Shown here: positions 57,601 through 64,000 of the stretch, one piece after another | How positions within the stretch are numbered: position 1 is the first letter of the stretch | How the letters are laid out: each line of letters opens with the position of its first letter | From: Bugulina stolonifera | Taxonomy: Eukaryota > Bryozoa > Gymnolaemata > Cheilostomatida > Bugulidae | Direction of reading: 5' to 3' | Assembly (NCBI GenBank): GCA_935421135.1 | Contig: OW285197.1 | Coordinates: 8,182,223-8,246,222 of the forward strand | DNA length: 64,000 nt | Notes under the pieces: generated by a model | Seen by the model: only the letters and a program-made list of their open reading frames with translations | Database searches by the model: none | Told to the model about the DNA's origin: nothing | Made by a program: the position numbers and the translations under genes

Positions 57601-57926
57601 CCGTGTTAGTCTTGGGTCAAACAGTGCTATTTCTTACGCAGGAAATGCAGCAAGAATACAACGAACGCTTTAAAAAGTACGTTACAGACAAGGGCATCAA
57701 GCCTAAAGAGTTCCACGTTGTCACCTACTCTCAGTGGGACTATGGTGATGCTGTCATGAAACAAAGCATGTGCCAGCAGCCAAGAAGAGTAATGGCTCAG
57801 AAGTTGTACAAGAGATTTATTGGCAACTTCTATAAAAACTTTCAGCACTTCAAAGAAGGAATTTACAGAGTCGTAGATGAAGATAATTATGAAACCATTT
57901 ATGAACCAGATGTCTTTGCAGAGTAA
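51610..57926 (+). CDS. Flavin-containing monooxygenase, copy F5
   Basis: Exons 51610-51782, 54281-54422, 55482-55615, 56300-56477, 56657-56811, 57196-57406 and 57642-57926 join to 1278 nt, 425 aa plus stop, all GT-AG. The FAD motif GAGPSGL and NADPH motif GSGFSG are intact and LLATGY is present. Two unusual positions: the FMO fingerprint begins with Tyr instead of Phe (YTGETIHSRYY), and the glycine segment reads GGVWV where the other copies read GGLWV. The protein lacks a signal peptide and a hydrophobic tail. It is transcribed away from F4. Intron 1 (2.5 kb) is longer than that of its sister F6 (1.07 kb), mainly through an LTR-like insertion. The reaction is presumed to be N- or S-oxygenation with NADPH; substrates are unknown. 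No lesion was found. Confidence 0.9.
52458..53286 (+). mobile_element. LTR-like insertion in F5 intron 1
   Basis: Comparing F5 and F6 intron 1, homology breaks after about 52450 (GTAAAAGATACACATA) and resumes near 53288 (GTCCAGGGGTGTTCC against GTCCAAGGATGTTCT). The extra block starts TGTGATGCG, ends ACCACA and carries TATATAAAGG near 52969. That looks like a solo LTR, but no matching target duplication was found. Confidence 0.5.
53553..53623 (+). repeat. tRNA-like sequence, probably SINE-derived
   Basis: TAGTGTAGTGGT resembles an A box and GAGTTCGAATC a B box, with about 40 bp between. The presumed acceptor ends do not pair, so a functional tRNA is unlikely. It lies in F5 intron 1. Confidence 0.45.
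55894..55907. repeat. C14 mononucleotide run
   Basis: Fourteen C in a row in F5 intron 3. Length is uncertain in any assembly. Confidence 0.9.
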
Positions 57927-60900
57927 TTCTGAAATTTGCATTTTACGCATTTTGCAAGATGACTTTCTTATTAAGATAAAATAATTCATGGTGATGGCGT
58001 AAACACAAATATCTGGGTTTATATAATTATTTTGAATGTATCAGTTTTGTCCAGTAGTTTACCGCATTGAAACTTATTTTGCTATTTGGTTGTTTGCTGC
58101 GTAAGGATATCACTCGTTTGATGCAGGCTATACCAACTCGTCTATTTTATCAATCTGTACCCGTATCAAATATACTTTTATTTTGATAAAAAAGTATGAC
58201 CTGTATTTAATTGTTATAGAGTTACAATATACAGGTAAATTTAAAACAACAGATTTAACAAAAGAATTTATATTTTGAAGATGCTACACGTACATGTATA
58301 TATATATGATGATATTAGTTCATAACTAAAGGTTGATGAACTGAGCTAAGCCAACCCTTTTAATATACACAAACTAGTGATTTTATCAACGTTGTATTAA
58401 TGTCAGACTATGTAGCTACCCTGGAAAACCCTTAAATACACTACGTATCAGATGATAGCTACAGTTCTTCAATATAGTGCAATCTAACATTATGTAGCAG
58501 AACTAAAAATTAGACCACTAAGATACCACATAGTAAGACATTAAAATTTTATCATGTACATGAGTTGAAGGAACCATCTACAGAGGAACACTTATGTAGA
58601 AACTTTGTTACAAGTATTTTCTCACAGTCAGCAACAGAAGTCATTCGCTGCAAGTACTAAAGAGAGTCATCATGTCATTATAACAACAAAAATGCATATA
58701 TTATTAATTACATGCACCTGATGTACATTGTACATTAATTTGTAAAAAGGTAATGCACTTGTAACTTAAATTTTGATTATAGCAGCTTATACAGTACAGT
58801 GTTGTGGTAGATGCATATTGCAAATTGCATGCAAATTTTTAATTGTTGTTCTATTAACACATTAATGATAAGGTACAACATGACAAGTTGGTGAGATTTA
58901 ATCAGTGTTGCAAGGTCCTGGGCTATGGCAATGCTCTCAGCATAGCAAAGTGACAACGTCGCATAGCAGAACGTGAAGGCTGGATGCTCTTCTTAACACC
59001 ACCACCTCTGCAGGACTCACACCTGGATCTTCCTCATAAAGTCCAGACCTGTAAACCAAAAGCCATGGCTGCTCCCTACTTAAAAGAGGGTATGTCGAGT
59101 TGTAGTTGTGTTAGATGGTGCCGATTTGATCTTCGCTGTTTGATTATAGTTTTACGAAAATATATTGGATCTGCAGTCAATTAATTGATATAAATATAAA
59201 GTAAATCGCTCTCAATAATTAAACAGAATTAGAATTTGATCTGCTAGACTCTAATTTATTAACGCGACTCCCATGCCTCTCCCGGGCGGAATATATAAGC
59301 TACTCTCTCAAATAATTAAAATGCGCTGTCTACCATGGGTGATTAAAATATACTGCTGCTCTCACCTCTGATTAAAATATACTCTCCCTCTCACGCGCGG
59401 TTTAAATATCATACTGACTTGTTCAAATTGTCCAACAGTGTTGTATCTCAGTTATTCTGTCACACTATTGGTCATTAATAAAGTTAGACTCATGTCATCA
59501 GGTGTTGGTTGAGGTAGAGATGTGTATTTATTGTTGAAGTAGCCATTCGGAGTTACAGGCTTTGACTGTACTTGTAATATTCATTGTTATTCTAGGCGGG
59601 CCATTCCATGTGCATTGGATGTTGTATATGTGTTTATAACTTGCTGTTAGCCCCAGGTCTTGGGATAGCCCATAATCCTCGAACCTAAAATGCAAAACAA
59701 GGATTAGATCATGTATTATAATAATCTATTGACAGTGCTGCTTACAATTGTCTTCTCTCAAATATATGTTGTTGCGTTTATAATATTATCGTTCATAGCA
59801 GTTTTCCAATGTGTGGTGTTCATATTTACATGTACATCCTGTGCATTATATACTCAACTAGCATATTAAAACAACAGAAACACCAGCTGTTTGATAAGTC
59901 TGTAACAAAATTAATAACGAAGTCATGTAAATTGTTGCAAGCAGCAAAGTATATAACGTAACAATTTAAGCGCAAATGTGTGTTGCTGAATTCTGTATTA
60001 GATTGGCAGCCGAGTCAAATAGACATTTCGAACACAATCATGCAGAAGGGAATGGACTAATTATATCTTGAATCAGAAGAAAGTGCATTGGGTAATACTA
60101 TAGGCAGAAGTTAATAATACCATAATATAATCTACATGTGCAACATGTTTTCTCAGAAGTATCAGTTCATCCACTTGATCATGTGTAATGTAGACTGTAT
60201 CAATTTAAATAATATATATTTACATTTAAATGATACATTTTACCTCAATGGCATCATTTGCAGCATACTATGGTTTCCAAATCACTTTTTGTCTTTTGTT
60301 GTTAAAATTCTCAAAGATCGTGTGTTACACGAATACATATAGATAAGAGGTGAGTACTGATTAAGATTGTCCTTATTACAAAATTTTAGTATATGTTGTG
60401 CTTAAATACTTGAGGTAGCATAGATTTGATGAGTAAAGTTATCATTAGAATAGTTCTGGGTTTATAGAACAGGTAGATGCAAGCTTTGATCATTTTTCAA
60501 TTTCTCTACTGTTTCAATATTGTGCTCTCAACTGGAAGAATGCTGAAGGATTTCTCTGTAGAAAACAATGCTGGTGCCATAGAGTTGTTATTGCCAGAAA
60601 TTTTACTTGTGACGTGTGATATGATAGAATGATGATAGCTTTGATGGGGAACAGAGAGTTGTCATTGCTAGATATATTGTCCTTGCAAAATTATGCTGGG
60701 TTTGATAGAGCACAGAGCGCTGTTCGGTGAATTTCAGCTTGATAAATTGTATTTCTAATTAAATATAGTTAATTTATTCTTCCAGAATCATGATAGAATA
60801 GGAACTAGTTCTGGGCGATTTAGATTTGCATGTGCACCCATATTTTTTTCTAGTTTTTCAAAAGAGTGAATGATATCAAAATTGTCTTCTACCCCTCAGT

Positions 60901-61769
60901 ATAATTCAGTTTTTCAAATTCATGAAAAAACATCGAACTGAGAACTGATTACTCAGTATACCCAGTATAGAAGTTGCCTTTCTTTGCTTCATCAGTAACA
61001 TTGAGGCAGAGGCGGATTTAGGGTTCCCACCCTCCTTGCCATGGTGGGACCCTTCATCTCCAATAAGAGAATTAAATTGGTTATTTCTCCTAAAATTAGC
61101 TACAAATTGATCATGAAATAAGTATTAAAGTATTTATCTTCAACACAGGAAAGCTATTACTAATCTGTGAGCTTGGTTCGCTACAGTTATAGCAGTACAT
61201 CAAGCCACATTAGTGGATTCGTAACAGATAATATAAGACACAAGCACCCTCCGGAAATTTAAAACTTTATCAAAATTAGATACTGAAACGGTGCAAAATG
61301 CAAGAACTTCAGGTTAAACTCTGATCTTAAGGTAAAATATGATTCAATTACTGTAGTATTATTAATTATGTTAATAACATGCCTTACATCATAGTAATCT
61401 GAAGTGGGTCTACCAGTCTGAGGGACCTCCGCAAACTCATGGTGGGAACAGTGTCCCGCAACCCCTGAACTTTGGCCATTGTGCGTAAGTGAATAGTATA
61501 ATCTACATACTGAGCTGTAAGCACGCAGGACCCAGCAGAATTGGACATGTTTGTGCATCAGTTTATGCTTTGAAGGTCAACACAGGTTGGGGGTGGATCA
61601 TTATCTCACCTTAATTGTAATTCATTGCTTGTCACTCAGTCTACGTTTATAGTTCAGGATAAGTCATAGTGTTCTGTCCAGTATGATACAAAAAAGGTAT
61701 AGCTTCATCCCATTCTCACCTTTGAGCTTGCCCTGTGTAGTTGTTGGCACCTTGAAACCCCTGCTGATC
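57927..61769. other. Intergenic region F5-F6
   Basis: 3.8 kb without a supportable gene. A relative of the SINE in F2/F3 intron 5 lies near 58918-59075 (GGCTGGATGCTCTTCTTAAC). From about 60965 the sequence resembles the F5 upstream region, interrupted at about 61010-61490 by extra sequence starting GCAGAGGCGGATTTAGGG, which resembles a DNA-transposon end. The F6 promoter should lie in the last few hundred bases. Confidence 0.5.
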
Positions 61770-63158
61770 ATGAAAGAGGTTGCTGTAATAGGAGCTGGTC
61801 CCTCAGGACTTGCTTCTGTAAGGTCTCTTAGCAAGCATACAAATAAAGTGAACATTACAGTTTATGAAGTAAGTGACAGAGTTGGTGGATTGTGGGTAAA
61901 CAGAGATCCTTACAAGACATCTCCCATGTACGACAATCTAAGGTAAGCATTTCCATTTCTTAGTAGAGGATCAGGGGAATGAAACTTTAGTTAACTAAAC
62001 AACACATGGATGCCATTAGAATAACATAGGATGGTTAATATTTATTAAATTTTGATTACCTAGCTCTCTGATGTTACTGACTGTTGGTCAAGACTGTATA
62101 AGGAACATAACTCTCCGATATACTAAAATAATCTGATGTCATACACTGAGATCATGCCTGCTTTATACTTGCTTAGATATTGCCATGTGCCAAATTAGTA
62201 CTACATCAGTGATTGGTATGACAACTTGCTAATGTAGTGTTGACAAACATCTGTGTACCTACAATATTAATGTAGTTAATTAATATTACTGTAGGTACAA
62301 TGTAGGTAACGAATTACCAACATTTTATTGGATACATTGCTATTGGAAGTGATCATATTGCGGTAAAAGGTACACATAATACATGTCCAAGGATGTTCTA
62401 GTACTAACAGAGTAGGCTAAATGCGTATACTAAGTGCACACATGAACCCACACTGCAAATCGCTCATCCTTATGAACAGATATATCAAGAAGTATTTACT
62501 AAGATACAGCAGTTAAACTTAGCTCCATGTTGATCATAGATACATGTACAATGGGACACGTCTTGAATCCACCCTCTCTGTTTGTACATTGTAGTTGCAT
62601 ATATCATATACATGTACATGTAGATACTGCAGCAATATTGAACGTGGCATGGCAATGTTTGACATCTTTAGCTTCAGATATGATGATGGTACCTGTATTG
62701 CAAAGTTAGCTATCACATGGATTTTTATTGGATATACATGCATGTACATTGTATGTCGTGAAAAACAATCACTAGATCAAACACTTCACTATGCTACTTA
62801 CAATGTACATGTACATCTACAAGTGCTTTATTTTCAATGTTATTATACTGTTCCTCAGCATCGAACTTTTGACCAATTACAGTTTAGTAATCCATCACCG
62901 TATAGCTACATGAATTTTTCAATTTGAAGCGTACACAATGCCTATCACACCCTAATGGTTAGAAAAATATGTTCTTACATCTGTTTGTTTCTCCCGTATC
63001 CATATCTATCTTATAGAACTAGCTTTCCTAAAGAGATAATGGGTTTTCCAGAGTTTCCATTTCCTTTTGACATAAAGGAATCTTATATTCCACATAAGAT
63101 GATGTTGGAGTACATAGAGAGCTTTGCTACTCAGTTCCAGCTGCATAAGTACATCAAG
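61770..63158 (+). CDS. Flavin-containing monooxygenase, copy F6 (first two exons; cut by the right edge)
   Basis: Exons 61770-61942 and 63017-63158 match F5 exons 1 and 2 in length and phase (173 and 142 nt). The visible part encodes the FAD motif GAGPSGL, DRVGGLWV and the segment up to HKYIK. Exon 3 is not present in the remaining 842 bp, so the gene continues past 64000. An in-frame Met lies 29 codons upstream (61683), but the ATG at 61770 fits all paralogues. F6 and F5 share upstream and intron 1 sequence, so they are a recent tandem pair. Whether F6 is intact cannot be judged here. Confidence 0.85.
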
Positions 63159-64000
63159 GTAAGCGGTAGCTAGAAATAAATAATTATACATGTACGTTGT
63201 TGGAGCTTCAACAGATTTCGAAGGCTCCTAATGACCAATCCATGGAATTTTAAGTGCATTGGGGGTGTCTGTCTTCTATAAATGTAATTTCTTCTATTGC
63301 AAAATCATTAACCCCATAAACCTTTGTGAATATTTACTCTACCAGTATGCCAATAAAAAGTCAACTGATCATGATTTTGAGTACTAAAATAAATGTACAT
63401 GTACAATGTACATGACTAACTTATCTGTCAAAGCACATCATAAACCACAAAACAACCATATTTTCATAATGCCTGACCCTCAGAGCGAGATAAAGATGCA
63501 TGTCTTTTGGCATTATTTTTGTCAGACAACAACTAGTAAAAATGTAGTTCATCATTGATTCTGAATAGTAGCAGGGGTGCAATTTTAGGAGTGGCAGAGC
63601 GGCACAGCCGCCCATAAATTTTAAAACAAAGTAAGCCACCAATGGTGTTTTTGATTCCAGGGGTATCAACTCTACGGCGGCGATCAGTTTATCTTCTCCT
63701 ATAACTGCGGAGAAGAGTTTTCCTAAGGATATAACATAGAATATAGTTTACGTGACACGCTACTTTTTCCACAACCCAATCAAGTTATTGGATTGCTAGA
63801 AAATAACCAATCAGTATTTACAATCAGGGTAATTAGCTCTGGGCTTGTAGCTACTAATAATTCCAATTGCGTATATGAATTATAAAGCTAAGCCGGCTGT
63901 AGAGACTACATCAATCTCATGCTACACAACTTGGAATTTTCCGAAAAGGTTGTGTAAGGCACAAGATTTACTTGCTGCAGCTTTTTAAGTTGTGTGTACT
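63159..64000. other. Start of F6 intron 2, running off the window
   Basis: No exon is recognisable. The first 350 bp resemble the start of F5 intron 2. A different sequence begins near 63570 (AGGGGTGCAATTTTAGGAGT) and may be a further insertion. Confidence 0.45.

Overview
The window is nuclear DNA of a multicellular animal. It is AT-rich, its genes are split by spliceosomal introns, it carries LTR retrotransposons, MITEs and tRNA-derived SINEs, and one gene pairs PAN-like and discoidin modules, a typically metazoan mix. The very frequent palindrome ACATGTACATGT and the compact exons would fit a sponge or another marine invertebrate, but the species cannot be fixed from sequence alone. Nothing suggests a bacterial genome.

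The core is a cluster of flavin-containing monooxygenase (FMO) genes. Four copies lie head to tail on the minus strand (F1 11045-19506, F2 20674-31699, F3 32429-42711, F4 43576-49515). The order then flips, and two copies run on the plus strand (F5 51610-57926; F6 61770 to beyond the right edge). The five complete copies have seven coding exons of almost invariant length (173, 142, 134, 178, 155 or 158, 211, then a variable last exon) and alternating intron phases 2,0,2,0,2,0; F6 shows the first two. F1, F2, F4 and F5 read as intact proteins of 425-441 aa with the FAD motif, FMO fingerprint, NADPH motif and a (A/T)TGY motif. F3 is a pseudogene (nonsense codon, 13-nt deletion and a retrotransposon in its last exon). 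An isolated, decayed last exon lies on the plus strand at 9479-9782. F2/F3 share a SINE in the same intron, and F5/F6 share promoter and intron 1, so the array grew by repeated tandem duplication.

Left of the cluster lie the 5' part of an unrecognised gene running off the edge (1-462, minus) and a secreted PAN-like plus F5/8C protein gene (4073-8643, minus).

The most distinctive mobile element is a gag-only LTR retrotransposon with two full copies (E1 23057-28167, E2 32636-37648) and one solo LTR (4501-5124). Each full copy has 663-bp LTRs with nearly identical pairs, a 4-bp target duplication, a primer-binding site exactly complementary to a tRNA-Leu 3' end, a polypurine tract, and a single intact frame of 1145 or 1112 codons that fills the interior and ends 13 bp before the 3' LTR. 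The protein has a Ty3-type gag N-terminus, a 33-residue repeat block and two C2H2-like fingers; there is no protease, reverse transcriptase, RNase H or integrase. E1 sits inside a palindromic foldback element, which itself sits inside a larger TIR-bounded insertion in intron 4 of F2. E2 interrupts the last coding exon of F3.

Other repeats: a TTAA-flanked MITE family (three copies), a cluster of near-perfect palindromes at 47188-47694, minisatellites, and older LTR and SINE remnants.
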